From assembly GCA_964552675.1 (NCBI GenBank), contig CAZKHJ010000019.1:1-47595 (forward strand): a stretch of DNA of 47,595 nt, read 5' to 3'. The DNA is from Sulfurimicrobium sp964552675. GTDB taxonomy: Bacteria > Pseudomonadota > Gammaproteobacteria > Burkholderiales > Sulfuricellaceae. The position numbers were made by a program, and so were the translations under genes. This document shows positions 23,506 to 32,717 of this stretch, piece after piece. Position 1 is the first letter of the stretch. Each line of letters opens with the position of its first letter. The notes under the pieces were generated by a model, which worked only from the letters and a program-made list of their open reading frames with translations, ran no database searches and was not told the DNA's origin.

Positions 23506-24949
23506 CAGAACACTGCTGCCCAAGCTGGTCCTTGTGGCCAGCGATATTTTCACCCTGCTGCTGGCCTTTTTCCTTGCCCGGGCTTCGAACTGGGCTTATG
23601 ACCACTCATTCAGCCAGGCATTTCTGGGCTGGTGGAAACATGATCTCGGCGGCATCAGACTCGCCACCTTTACCGTGATGGTGATGCTGGTCGTATTCTG
23701 GTTCTGGACGATTGGACACTACTCCCGGCGCAAGCCGTTCTGGGATGAATTGCAGCAAACCATCAAGGCGATTCTGCTGGTCGGCCTGATCGATGCGGCG
23801 CTGGTTTTTCTCGGGAAATGGCAATTTTCCCGCCTGTGGCTGTTTACTACCTGGGTTCTGGCATTGGTTTTTGTGCCAATGGCACGCGTCATCGCCAAAC
23901 GGATGATGCTGCGAATCGGCTGGTGGCGGCGCCCGACACTGATTCTGGGGGCCGGCGAAAATGCCCGCGAGGCGGCGGCTGCCCTGCGGGGAGAGCCCCT
24001 GATGGGGCTTGATGTCGGCGTGTTTCTGGTGCCGCCAGGAGAGGAAAAGGCGGCGCATCAAATGGAGAACTGCACAATTCCAGTGGTGCGGCCAGCCATG
24101 CCTTCCGTTGATGGCGTCATGGAAACGCTGGCCAGTATGAACTACCCGCACGTGATTGTGGCGCTGGATGCTGATCCGTCCCCCGAACAGCAAAAGCTGA
24201 TTCGGCAGTTGAGTGTTCATTATGCCGATCTCAATGTGATTCCCAGCGTGCGTGGCCTGCCCCTGCTGGGAATGGAAATGACCCATTTCTTCAGCCATGA
24301 GGTGCTGATGTTGCGGGTGCGCAACAATCTGGCCCGACTCGGCCCCCAGTTGCTCAAGCGCATCATCGATGTGGTCGCAGCAAGTCTGCTGCTCATGGTT
24401 TTGGCGCCATTGCTTGCCTATCTGACATGGCGCATCCGCCTGGACGGGGGAGCGGCCGTTTATGCGCATACCCGGGTGGGACGTGGGGGGAAACGCTTTG
24501 GCTGCCTGAAGTTTCGCTCCATGGTTCCGGATGCGGACAAGGTGCTGAAGGAGTTGCTCTCTAACGATACTGTTGCGCGGCTGGAGTGGGAGCGGGATTT
24601 CAAATTACGGAATGATCCGCGCGTCACCCCGGTTGGCGCTTTTCTGCGCAAAACCAGCCTGGATGAGTTGCCTCAGTTATGGAATGTGCTGAAAGGCGAA
24701 ATGAGCCTGGTTGGGCCTCGCCCCATCGTCGAGGCAGAACTGGAGCGCTATGGTGATTTGAAGGACTATTATCTGGAGGCACGTCCCGGTATTACCGGAT
24801 TGTGGCAAATCAGTGGGCGCAACGATATCGATTACAGCGACCGCGTGAACCTCGATGCCTGGTATGTGAAAAACTGGTCCCTGTGGTATGACCTGGTGAT
24901 CTTGCTGAAAACGGTAAAAGTGGTGTGGAATCGCAATGGGGCCTACTGA
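23489..24949 (+). CDS. wbaP: Undecaprenyl-phosphate hexose-1-phosphate transferase WbaP
   Basis: 486 residues, full length for WbaP (about 476). It transfers sugar-1-phosphate, galactose in the type enzyme, from UDP-sugar to undecaprenyl phosphate and so starts the glycan. Four N-terminal membrane segments (about 13-30, 58-75, 90-108, 113-130) are followed by a CoA-binding-like cytosolic domain, a re-entrant helix (RIIDVVAASLLLMVLAPLL) and the catalytic block. The latter has FGCLKFRSMVPDADK, KTSLDELPQLWNVLKGEM, SLVGPRPIVE and PGITGLWQISGRND. Donor preference could be Gal, Glc or another hexose; galE directly downstream fits galactose. The ATG at 23489 has AGAGG four bases upstream. Confidence 0.95.
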   Translation: MVQNNSRTLLPKLVLVASDIFTLLLAFFLARASNWAYDHSFSQAFLGWWKHDLGGIRLATFTVMVMLVVFWFWTIGHYSRRKPFWDELQQTIKAILLVGLIDAALVFLGKWQFSRLWLFTTWVLALVFVPMARVIAKRMMLRIGWWRRPTLILGAGENAREAAAALRGEPLMGLDVGVFLVPPGEEKAAHQMENCTIPVVRPAMPSVDGVMETLASMNYPHVIVALDADPSPEQQKLIRQLSVHYADLNVIPSVRGLPLLGMEMTHFFSHEVLMLRVRNNLARLGPQLLKRIIDVVAASLLLMVLAPLLAYLTWRIRLDGGAAVYAHTRVGRGGKRFGCLKFRSMVPDADKVLKELLSNDTVARLEWERDFKLRNDPRVTPVGAFLRKTSLDELPQLWNVLKGEMSLVGPRPIVEAELERYGDLKDYYLEARPGITGLWQISGRNDIDYSDRVNLDAWYVKNWSLWYDLVILLKTVKVVWNRNGAY

Positions 24950-24962
24950 TTTGGCATCTGGA

Positions 24963-25997
24963 ATGAAAGTGCTGGTCACCGGCGGCGCAGGCTATATCGG
25001 ATCGCACATGGTCCGGATGCTGCAGCAGCACGGATATGATGTCGTGACGCTGGACAATCTTTCCAGCGGCCACCGCGATGCGGTTGCCGGCGGCAGATTT
25101 GTCCTGGGCGATCTTGCCGACCGTGCCCTGCTGGATTCACTTTTTTCCGCTGACAGGTACGATGCCGTCCTGCATTTTGCTTCATTGATCCAGGTTGGCG
25201 AATCGGTGCGGGAACCTGGCCGGTACTATCAGAACAATGTGGCCAATACGCTGAATCTGCTTGATGCGATGGTGCGGCATGGCGTGGGGAAGTTCGTTTT
25301 CTCGTCCAGCGCCGCCATATTTGGCGAGCCGCAATCCATCCCGATTGATGAAAATCACGCCAAGGCGCCGCTCAATCCCTATGGTCTTTCCAAGCTGATG
25401 GTGGAGCAGATTCTGGCCGATTATGACCGGGCCTATGCGCTGAAATCGGTAAGCCTGCGTTATTTCAATGCGGCTGGCGCAGATCCGGATGGCCTTCTGG
25501 GCGAGCGCCACGAGCCTGAAACCCATCTGATTCCGCTGGTGCTTCAGGTTGCGGCAGGACAGCGCCCGCATATCACCGTGTTCGGGCAGGACTACGCTAC
25601 GCCGGATGGAACCTGCATCCGCGATTATGTCCATGTGGCCGATCTGTGTCAGGCGCATTTGCAGGCGTTGGGCTTCCTGCGGGATCGAAGGGAAAGTGCG
25701 GCATTCAACCTGGGGAATGGGCAGGGATTTTCTGTGCGCCAGGTTATTGATGTCGCCATGAAAATGACCGGCAGGGAAATTCCGGTTGTTTTCGGTGCGC
25801 GCCGCGCCGGCGACCCGGCCCGGCTGGTGGCCGACAGTGCCCTGGCGCGTGAAAAACTGGGCTGGCAGCCAGCTTATTCCGGGTTGGAACAAATCATCGG
25901 GCATGCCTGGCAATGGGAAATCAATTTCAGGCAGGGGCGGAACATCACGGCTGAGGCTTCAGATGGCCAAAGGCCAGAAGCACTTGTTCAACGCTGA
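24963..25997 (+). CDS. galE: UDP-glucose 4-epimerase GalE
   Basis: 344 residues. It interconverts UDP-glucose and UDP-galactose. MKVLVTGGAGYIGSHMV is the canonical start (ATG 24963, 13 bp after the wbaP stop); an earlier in-frame ATG inside wbaP is rejected. Further motifs are TLDNLSSGHRDAV, the catalytic SSSAAIFGEPQ and NPYGLSKLMVEQIL (Y-x3-K), YFNAAGADPDGLLGE and CIRDYVHVADL. It probably supplies UDP-Gal to WbaP. The last 53 bp run into the end of the convergent GT9 gene; the extra tail after the normal GalE end (about 338) is coded in that overlap. Confidence 0.95.
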   Translation: MKVLVTGGAGYIGSHMVRMLQQHGYDVVTLDNLSSGHRDAVAGGRFVLGDLADRALLDSLFSADRYDAVLHFASLIQVGESVREPGRYYQNNVANTLNLLDAMVRHGVGKFVFSSSAAIFGEPQSIPIDENHAKAPLNPYGLSKLMVEQILADYDRAYALKSVSLRYFNAAGADPDGLLGERHEPETHLIPLVLQVAAGQRPHITVFGQDYATPDGTCIRDYVHVADLCQAHLQALGFLRDRRESAAFNLGNGQGFSVRQVIDVAMKMTGREIPVVFGARRAGDPARLVADSALAREKLGWQPAYSGLEQIIGHAWQWEINFRQGRNITAEASDGQRPEALVQR

Positions 25998-26994
25998 TGT
26001 CTTCAACGTTCAGGGAATCCGGCTGGAGCAGGATATGAGGCGGCCCCCAGGGATGCCAGCGTGCGGCATCCGACTTGCCGAAAAAACAGATGATCGGTTT
26101 GTTCAGCCCGGCGGCAATGTGCATGGCGCCGCCATCGCTGCAGATCACCTTGTCGCACAACGACAGCCCCGCGATCAGTTGCCCCAGATTTTGCGTAGGG
26201 TAGGCCAGAACCGGTATCCCGGCTGTGGCAGCAATGATTTCCTGTGCCTTGGCGTCATCGCCCGGATGCAGCGGGTTGCTGGCGTCTCCCGGTGACCAGA
26301 ACAGCATGAATGCTGTGCCGTGCTGCGCGTGCAGTTGTCTCATGAGTGCGGCAAAATGCTGTGCCGGCCAGCGCTGGCTAGGTTTGCGTGCACTGATGTG
26401 CACCCCGGCAAGCGGGGGGAGTGGCAGCGACATGGTCAGTTGCAATGCTTCCCTGGCGCGCCTGACTTCGCCCGGTTCGGGATAGATCCGCGCCGCAGGG
26501 GGCGGCCCGCTGATGCCAAGCGGCTGCAGCAGCCGGAATACATCCTCCACCTCGTGCAGCGAAGAGGGAATGCGTCCATAAGGTATGCCGGTGTCGATGA
26601 GTGCGCTGCCGTGGGTATCGGGTTCGGTGAAACCAATGATGCGACGGGCGCCGGCAAGCCGCGCCAGGCGCAGCAGGCGTGGCTGGAAGCGCGGTGCGGC
26701 CAGGATTGCATAGTCGAAGCGCATTTTTCTCAGCCGGGCAAACAGCCGCAGCCGATCCCAGTAAACCCGCGCGGCGCTGGTGCCGGGCGGGCGGTGTTTG
26801 GCCTTGGTGTAGGCGAATACGGCATCGACATCCGGATTGTTGACCAGGACCGGTGCGTTATAGCTGTTCACCAGAGCGCAGATGGAAGCCTTGGGGTAAT
26901 GCTGGCGCAGGGCGTGAATCAGCGGCGTGGTGCAGATCAGGTCGCCAATGTTGTCGCGACGGATGACGAGAAAACTTGGCGCTGCGCCGCTCAC
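25945..26994 (-). CDS. GT9 heptosyltransferase-family glycosyltransferase
   Basis: 349 residues, GT-B fold. The N-terminal FLVIRRDNIGDLICTTPLIHAL (RxDxIGD-x-x-x-T/P) and C-terminal ICSDGGAMHIAAGLNKPIICFFG (S-D-G-G-x-x-H for ADP-heptose diphosphate binding) are the GT9 hallmarks. Such enzymes add heptose to the inner core of LPS or related sugars to outer core. It begins with GTG at 26994, sharing one base with the waaL stop (TAGTG). It is the last gene of the core operon; its 3' end overlaps galE by 53 bp tail to tail. Confidence 0.92.
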   Translation of the reverse strand: MSGAAPSFLVIRRDNIGDLICTTPLIHALRQHYPKASICALVNSYNAPVLVNNPDVDAVFAYTKAKHRPPGTSAARVYWDRLRLFARLRKMRFDYAILAAPRFQPRLLRLARLAGARRIIGFTEPDTHGSALIDTGIPYGRIPSSLHEVEDVFRLLQPLGISGPPPAARIYPEPGEVRRAREALQLTMSLPLPPLAGVHISARKPSQRWPAQHFAALMRQLHAQHGTAFMLFWSPGDASNPLHPGDDAKAQEIIAATAGIPVLAYPTQNLGQLIAGLSLCDKVICSDGGAMHIAAGLNKPIICFFGKSDAARWHPWGPPHILLQPDSLNVEDISVEQVLLAFGHLKPQP

Positions 26995-28244
26995 TACTGT
27001 TTCTCTTCCAGACGCCGGCCATACCCCAGCAGAATACCCATCAATGCCCAGAACAGCAGGGCATCGCCACGCCAGAACAGATTGTCGGTCATGTTCTTGG
27101 ACAACATGGCAATGACCGTGGTCATACCGCAGATGCCAATCAGGGCTGCCTCCTCGAGCGGATTGCGGTATAGCCGCCAGAAATGGCGCAACAATGCCCA
27201 GAGCAGGAACAGAAAGGCGAATAGGCCAACAAGACCGAGTTGCATGGTGTAATCCAGCAATATGTTATGTGCGTGGGCAAACATGAGGTCTGGCCAGTCC
27301 TGTGGCTTGTTGCTGGCATAGGTCAGGTGTGGCAGATCGCGTCCGAAACCGACGCCGGTCAGCGGTTTGTCGGCGATATGCGTCAGCCAGAAGCGCCAGA
27401 TATCATAGCGCTCGCTATGTTCGAAAGTGTCACGCAGGTGATCTGAAATCGAGCTGGTGGCGGCCTGCTGGGAAACGTTGTCGGATGGCCGTTGCCCTGC
27501 CACAGCAATAAACAGCAATGTCAGGGTCAGTGCGCCGCATATGGTAATGGCCAGCAGGGGTTTGGTGTGGAGACCCCGGTCGCGGCGCGCCCACCACAGC
27601 CCGACCCAGATCATGAAAACCAGGCCGGTGGTCAGCCAGAACATGCGATTCAGGGTGGCATAACCGGCGAACAGGTACAGGGGCAACAGTATCCAGCGTA
27701 ACTTATGCAATATCTGTCCGTCAGATTTTTTCAGCCAGAGATAAATCAGGCACGGCAGGATGGTGGCCAGATAGGTGCTGTAGGCGACGAAACCATGCTG
27801 CCAGTGCCAGTCATATGCCTGGAAATTGCCGAGATGGTTGTGATTCGTCCAGATCACCATGACGATGGTGAGCATCATTCCCGCAACCATAGCCTGCAAC
27901 CAGCGCTGCCACTCAATATGGCTTTGCGTCAGGACGTAAAAGGAAAAAAATGCGACCATCCCGTAAGCAAGCTCGGTTTTTAATTCACTAAGGGAAAATA
28001 GCGGGTCAACCGACCAGCTCAAGGAAAGCACAGCAATGCCAGCCCAGAGGACGAGGGGAAGCTTGACCGGCACGTCCGGAACGGGGTTATTGACCACATG
28101 GCGCAGGGCAAGGGCGCCTGACAGGAACAGGGTCAGCATGCGCAAGGCCATGTTGTGATTGAGCGGCAGTGCAAACAGAAAAATCATGGGCGGTAAAAAA
28201 TGCCAGGAAGACTGCCACAGCTTCTTTGTCAGGTCACTCATCAT
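26994..28244 (-). CDS. waaL: O-antigen ligase WaaL-family membrane protein
   Basis: 416 residues with about 11-12 membrane segments and a large periplasmic loop, the Wzy_C/WaaL architecture. The loop carries SERYDIWRFWLTHIADKPLTGVGFGRD and the ligase-type FAHAHNILLDYTMQLGLVGLFAF with the essential His region. WaaL moves finished O antigen from undecaprenyl-PP to lipid A-core at the periplasmic face. A Wzy polymerase or protein O-oligosaccharyltransferase has the same fold, but the setting among core glycosyltransferases and ABC export, which needs no Wzy, favours a ligase. The ATG at 28244 overlaps the previous stop as ATGA. Confidence 0.87.
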   Translation of the reverse strand: MMSDLTKKLWQSSWHFLPPMIFLFALPLNHNMALRMLTLFLSGALALRHVVNNPVPDVPVKLPLVLWAGIAVLSLSWSVDPLFSLSELKTELAYGMVAFFSFYVLTQSHIEWQRWLQAMVAGMMLTIVMVIWTNHNHLGNFQAYDWHWQHGFVAYSTYLATILPCLIYLWLKKSDGQILHKLRWILLPLYLFAGYATLNRMFWLTTGLVFMIWVGLWWARRDRGLHTKPLLAITICGALTLTLLFIAVAGQRPSDNVSQQAATSSISDHLRDTFEHSERYDIWRFWLTHIADKPLTGVGFGRDLPHLTYASNKPQDWPDLMFAHAHNILLDYTMQLGLVGLFAFLFLLWALLRHFWRLYRNPLEEAALIGICGMTTVIAMLSKNMTDNLFWRGDALLFWALMGILLGYGRRLEEKQ

Positions 28245-29290
28245 CCGGCGTTGTTTTCACCAATCGTTTTTAGCAATAGCTGCATTTTATCGGTATAGCT
28301 CTCGAACCCCAGCACTTTCGCGTAGCCGTTGCGGGCAACATCTTCCCGTGCCTGATCGTGGCCAAGATAGTAAATGATTTTTGCCCGCAGCTCTTCGGGA
28401 GTGGCGAATGTTTCCACCTCCTGCCCGAGGTCGAAGTGTTGTGCCAGTTCAGCGGAATGGTCGGTAAGCAGGAATGCGCCGGTGGCGGGCACGTCGAATA
28501 CCCGCAGATTGAGGCCGGAACGGCCTGGATCCCAGGAAGAAATGTTGAGCACGATCCTGGCCTGATTGTAGAGGACGATCAATTCTTCGCCCCAGATACG
28601 GTTGGCTTTCACCTTCTCACGCAGCTGCGGGTTGAACCAGTTGCGCCGCTTGCGCCAGCCGGGGCCGTAGATTTCCAGCGGCAGGTCGAGCAGTTTTTCC
28701 ACGAACTCCTGGCGCCGCGCGCTCCAGCCGCCGACGAACACCACCTCGTGGCGGCAGGTTTTCTCGCCGGGCAGGGGGCGGTACAGGGCGCGGTCCACGC
28801 CCAGCGCCGGCAGGTAGTGGATATTGTCCTTCTCCTCGTAGCCGAAGCGGTGGATGCAGAAATAATGGTCGTAAATCCGGGCGTCTTGCTGCATTTCGTT
28901 GCCGGCGCGCGGGTCTTTCACCCACCAGCCCACGGTGTGGCGGATGGCGTAATGGTCTTTCAGCCGCCGGATGACTTCGGCGTCGAAACTGTTGCCGCGG
29001 ATGACCAGCAGCACGTCCGGGCGGAAAGCCGCCACCGCCTTTTCCAGCTGTTGCTGGCGGTAATTGTGGTTGCCCCACGGAGTGTTGCGGGAAACATCGG
29101 CCGAGCGCAGACCGAACATCCGGATGAGTTTGTTGACCCATTTCAGGAAATAGCGGTCTACCGGGCTTTCCGCCTGGCTGTTGAAGCAGTGCACATCCCA
29201 GCCCAGTTCGCGGAAACCGGCTGCGCAGGAGGCGCCCAGCGGAATGGTTTCCTTGCCGAAGAAGTAGCTGATCAGAACGCGCGGTTTCAT
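28241..29290 (-). CDS. CgeB-like glycosyltransferase (Glyco_trans_1_2), copy 1
   Basis: 349 residues. The start at 29290 gives MKPRVLISYFFGKETIPL and overlaps the previous stop as ATGA. The first half is a DUF3880/CgeB-type domain (RPDVLLVIRGNSFDAEVI, HTVGWWVKDPRAGNEM, YFCIHRFGYEEK). The second is a GT-B donor domain: HEVVFVGGWSARRQEFVEKL, YNQARIVLNISSWDP and GLNLRVFDVPATGAFLLTD. CgeB relatives act on spore, capsule or LPS surface glycans; donor and linkage are unknown. It is paralogous to 35214-36232 in the same operon. Confidence 0.9.
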   Translation of the reverse strand: MKPRVLISYFFGKETIPLGASCAAGFRELGWDVHCFNSQAESPVDRYFLKWVNKLIRMFGLRSADVSRNTPWGNHNYRQQQLEKAVAAFRPDVLLVIRGNSFDAEVIRRLKDHYAIRHTVGWWVKDPRAGNEMQQDARIYDHYFCIHRFGYEEKDNIHYLPALGVDRALYRPLPGEKTCRHEVVFVGGWSARRQEFVEKLLDLPLEIYGPGWRKRRNWFNPQLREKVKANRIWGEELIVLYNQARIVLNISSWDPGRSGLNLRVFDVPATGAFLLTDHSAELAQHFDLGQEVETFATPEELRAKIIYYLGHDQAREDVARNGYAKVLGFESYTDKMQLLLKTIGENNAG

Positions 29291-30450
29291 GGTGTCTGGC
29301 ATTCGATGCCGCGTTGCCGGGCGGATGCGGCGGTAAAGTTCATCGCGGCAGCGACGCGCTGTTTGAATTCGGGAAAGGAGAACCGGGCCAGGTGCGGGCT
29401 GTCGGGCCGGGGCTTCGGGTATTCCCGGCCAGCAGCCAGCTCGTCCAGCAGGCGCGCAAAATCCCTGCCCTGATCTTCTCGGGGGTCGGTATAGAACAGC
29501 CCGGTTTCTCCTTCCACCACGGTTTCCGTGAAAGGCGGCGAGTGTATCGCAAGCACCGGGGTGCCACAATATTCGGCCTCGATGACATTGAGGCCGAGTG
29601 CTTCCTTTTCCGGCAGCCCGGCCAGGAGAAAATCGAGCTGACGGTAGATCGCGCCGACATTGGATTGCTGCCCCCAGAAGCGGACCTGGCTCTGAATGGG
29701 CGTGAGTGCCCGCTTGAGGTCGCGCACCGAGGCGTAGCCGCCGCTGCCGAAGATTTCCAGCTTGACCTGGGGGAAGCGGCTGAGTACCGGCGCAAGCATC
29801 TCGAACATCCGGGGGAATTGCTTGATCGGGGTGAGACGCGAGACGATGCCCAGGGTCAGCCCTTCCCGGTGCGAGAATGCCGGCCTGGGGAGCAACTGGC
29901 GGTAGAGGGGTTCGGCCAGTCCCAGCACGCGGTCGCGAAACTTGCGGGTATCCCAGTCGTAGCAGGAAGCGGCAAGAATGGGCGCGCGATCGTCGCCGCC
30001 CCGCGCCAGGTCAGCCACGCCGTAGAGCGGCTGGGGGTAGTAGTGATCCAGCCCGGCGTTTTGCAGGGTGGAGATGACATAGCCGGACACCGCCAGAATC
30101 AGATCCACTTCGCGGAACGGCGCGGGATCGCGCCCGGTCAGCGGCATGTGGGCGAAGCTGGCGAGGAAATGATGCTGCCGCAACACCTCTCCGAGCTGGC
30201 CCAGCGCGGGAGCGTGGGTGACGAACAGGGCGGGGGTTTCCGGCAGCAGGGGGATGATGTCCTCGTAGCGCCGGACCGGAATGTAGCGCGCACCGGGAAT
30301 GCCCGCGCCGCGCCAGAAATGCGCCTGTTCGTGGACAAACAGCACGGCCTCCCAGCCCAGTTCGCACAGCGCGCGGGTGAAGAAGCGGGTGTAGATCTCG
30401 CCGCCACCCAGGCCCTGCTGCAGGTTGATCTGGTAACAGATGGCGGCCAT
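29287..30450 (-). CDS. GT4-family glycosyltransferase
   Basis: 387 residues, retaining GT-B enzyme. The start at 30450 gives MAAICYQINLQQGLGGGEIYTRFF, with the N-terminal glycine loop GLGGGE for the acceptor and phosphate region. The C-terminal half carries LGIVSRLTPIKQFPRMFEML, VKLEIFGSGGYASV and the E-x7-E donor block KEALGLNVIEAEYCGTPVLA. An upstream in-frame extension is GT9 coding sequence and is excluded. The start overlaps the GT9 stop as TGATG, the stop overlaps the CgeB-like start as ATGA. Confidence 0.92.
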   Translation of the reverse strand: MAAICYQINLQQGLGGGEIYTRFFTRALCELGWEAVLFVHEQAHFWRGAGIPGARYIPVRRYEDIIPLLPETPALFVTHAPALGQLGEVLRQHHFLASFAHMPLTGRDPAPFREVDLILAVSGYVISTLQNAGLDHYYPQPLYGVADLARGGDDRAPILAASCYDWDTRKFRDRVLGLAEPLYRQLLPRPAFSHREGLTLGIVSRLTPIKQFPRMFEMLAPVLSRFPQVKLEIFGSGGYASVRDLKRALTPIQSQVRFWGQQSNVGAIYRQLDFLLAGLPEKEALGLNVIEAEYCGTPVLAIHSPPFTETVVEGETGLFYTDPREDQGRDFARLLDELAAGREYPKPRPDSPHLARFSFPEFKQRVAAAMNFTAASARQRGIECQTP

Positions 30451-31562
30451 CAGCGCGGCGCGCTTCTGTTCAGCTGGCGCCGGGCCGCATCTTTCACCGC
30501 CTCCAGGCGGATGGCTTGCATGCAGCGCGGGCTGGCGCATTCCCTGGTGTTGCGTCCGCAGCGTTGCACCCAGGGGATTTCACGCTTGAACAGGCGGTGC
30601 TGGTCGCGGCAGGGAAACGGGTCAACGGTCACCGCTTCATAGGGACTCTCGCGCCAGAATTCCCCGGCGCCATAGATCGATGCCGAGCCGGGGCCGAACA
30701 GGGTGACGGTGGGCGTGCCAGTCAGCCGCCCGAGATGGGCCACGCCGGTGTCGGGGCACACCAGCAGGCGCGCGTTTTTCAGCAGCTGCCAGAGCTGGGG
30801 CAGGTCGAGTTGCCCGGCATAGGAAGGGCGCTGCCCCGCCGGGTCCAGCGCCGCGACCAGTTTTTCCTCGCCGCGCCCCCCGCTCCATACCGCCTGGCAG
30901 CCCTGGGTTTCGAGAAAATCGGCCAGCGCCAGCCATTTTTCCGCCTCCCATTGCTTGAGCGCGGTGCTGGCACCGACATGGAGCACGCAATAAGGTTTTG
31001 CTGGCAGATTGAAGGGCGAAAAATCCGGCTCCGGCCAGGCGGCGGGCTGATAGGGCGCAGGGGCCGGGCCGGGAATCAGCTCCGCCACCATGTCGCCCCA
31101 GGCCGCCGGGGCGGCGGGGTAGGGAATCAGCTCGTCCACCGGCCAGCTCTTCCAGGCGGGGCGGTCGCCGGCGAAGGCGACGATATGCCGCGCCCCCAGC
31201 GCCTTGGCCAGCCAGCTGTAGCGGTTGTCGCCCGGCACCAGGGCGAGGTCGAAGCCGCTGGTTTCATACAGGGCGTGCAGCGAGGATGGATCGCGCGGGT
31301 CATGCGGCAGGACGGTGACGCCGTAGGGCCGCTGCCGGTAGAGGGATACGCTTGCCCTGGGCGCCAGCATGACGATTTCGGCCTGGGGATGGCGTTCACG
31401 CAGCTTGGCCAGGAGCGGGGTCAGCATCAGGGTGTCGCCGAGCAGCAGGTGGTGGGCGACGAGGATGCGCCGGGGCGGCACATTGCCGGGCTTTTTCGGC
31501 GCCAGCATGTTGCCGAACGCACGGGCGATGACGCTGACGCGGCTGGCGAAGCGGCTAGCCAT
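30450..31562 (-). CDS. GT9 heptosyltransferase-family glycosyltransferase
   Basis: 370 residues. RRILVAHHLLLGDTLMLTPLLAKL is the GT9 N-terminal block, with L replacing the usual I-G-D neighbour. YCVLHVGASTALKQWEAEKW is the second domain's start, and LLVCPDTGVAHLGRLTGTPTVTLFGPGS is the nucleotide-heptose site with the normal D-x-G-x-x-H. The C-terminal tail has a cysteine cluster (VDPFPCRDQH, VQRCGRNTREC, SPRCMQAI) as in many heptosyltransferase-like proteins. It presumably adds heptose or a similar sugar to core LPS. The ATG at 31562 overlaps the GT4 gene by 8 bp. Confidence 0.92.
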   Translation of the reverse strand: MASRFASRVSVIARAFGNMLAPKKPGNVPPRRILVAHHLLLGDTLMLTPLLAKLRERHPQAEIVMLAPRASVSLYRQRPYGVTVLPHDPRDPSSLHALYETSGFDLALVPGDNRYSWLAKALGARHIVAFAGDRPAWKSWPVDELIPYPAAPAAWGDMVAELIPGPAPAPYQPAAWPEPDFSPFNLPAKPYCVLHVGASTALKQWEAEKWLALADFLETQGCQAVWSGGRGEEKLVAALDPAGQRPSYAGQLDLPQLWQLLKNARLLVCPDTGVAHLGRLTGTPTVTLFGPGSASIYGAGEFWRESPYEAVTVDPFPCRDQHRLFKREIPWVQRCGRNTRECASPRCMQAIRLEAVKDAARRQLNRSAPR

Positions 31563-32652
31563 TTCCCGTTACATTGCAAAAGATGGCTTCCATGCGTTCC
31601 ACCATGGTTTCGAAGCCGAAACGGGCCAGTGCCCGTTCGCGCGCCGCGTCGCCCAGCCTGCGGCGCAGTTCCGGATCCGCCAGCAATTTTTCCAGCGCCT
31701 GACGCAGTGCGGCGGCGTTCTGCGGTTCGACGATCAGGCCGGTGTGTTCGTGTTCCACCGCTTCCTGAATGCTGCCCACCGGCGTGGAGATGATGGGCAG
31801 TCCGCACAGCATCGCCTGCAGGATGGCCTGGGGCACGCCTTCATTGGCGTAGGAAGGGAGGGCGAAGACATCCATGGCCTGGAGCCAGGGCAGCACGTCG
31901 CTCTGGTTGCCGGGCATGAATACGCGTTCGCCCAGTCCCAGTTGCGTGATTTGCGCTTGCAACGCTTCCCTGACCGGGCCGTCGCCGACGATCAGCAGCC
32001 GGGTCGTTTCTGGCAGGGCGGCGAAGGCCTCCACCAGGTAGCGATGGCCTTTCCAGCTGCGCAGGGTGGCGACGATGCCGACGATGGGCGCGTCCGGCGG
32101 CAGCCCCAGCTGCTGGCGCGCCGCTGTCTTGTCGCCGGGCACGAAATGCGTGGTGTCCACGCCGGTGGGCACCGAGGTGATGGCGGCGGAGGGAAAGCGG
32201 TTCACCCCGATCAGCTGCTCGCGCAGACGCTCGCCGGTGGTGACGATGTGGCGGCTGGCGCGCTGGTACAGCCAGCGGGTGGCGGGGTTGTGCGGAATGG
32301 GGGCGGAAATGTGGCGGGTGCGCACGATCGGCACCGGCTTCCCCAGGGTTTGCACCGCCAGGGCGGCGAGCCAGGCGTCGGTCGAACTATGGGTGTTGAT
32401 CACGTCTACCGCGTGAGTCTTGAGCCAGCGCCGCAGGGCCAGTACCCCGTGCAGGTTTTTCCGGCCGATGGGCAGCGCCACCACGGGGATGCCACGGTTT
32501 TGCGCCTCGGCGTAGATGCGCGCCTGCGGCGGGCACAGCAGGGTGACCCGGTGGCCGCGCCGTGCCATGCCGGCCGCTTCGGTGAGGATACGGATTTCCT
32601 GTCCGCCCCAGCCGAGGGAGGCTTCGGTATGGACGATGGATAAGGGTTTCAT
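31555..32652 (-). CDS. GT4-family glycosyltransferase
   Basis: 365 residues, GT-B. The start at 32652 gives MKPLSIVHTEASLGWGGQEIRI, and GWGGQE is the usual N-terminal loop. DVINTHSSTDAWLAAL, PIVRTRHIS and SVPTGVDTTHFVPGD precede the donor domain: VATLRSWKGHRYLVEAF, LLIVGDGPVREAL, VFMPGNQSDVLPWL and the E-x7-E region SYANEGVPQAILQAMLCGLP. A start 45 bases further up (32697) is possible but adds nothing family-like. It follows the second toxin gene by 65 bp, a stretch in which I see no terminator. Confidence 0.92.
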   Translation of the reverse strand: MKPLSIVHTEASLGWGGQEIRILTEAAGMARRGHRVTLLCPPQARIYAEAQNRGIPVVALPIGRKNLHGVLALRRWLKTHAVDVINTHSSTDAWLAALAVQTLGKPVPIVRTRHISAPIPHNPATRWLYQRASRHIVTTGERLREQLIGVNRFPSAAITSVPTGVDTTHFVPGDKTAARQQLGLPPDAPIVGIVATLRSWKGHRYLVEAFAALPETTRLLIVGDGPVREALQAQITQLGLGERVFMPGNQSDVLPWLQAMDVFALPSYANEGVPQAILQAMLCGLPIISTPVGSIQEAVEHEHTGLIVEPQNAAALRQALEKLLADPELRRRLGDAARERALARFGFETMVERMEAIFCNVTGNG

Positions 32653-32717
32653 TCGCTGTGCAGACATCTTTCTTGAAATGGGCAGCGCGGGTCGCGCCAT
32701 CCGGCGTTATGGGGTTA

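Noticed and set aside
29314..30642. Long plus-strand open frame (442 codons) opposite the GT4 gene
   Set aside because: Antisense shadow of a clear GT4 enzyme in high-GC DNA.
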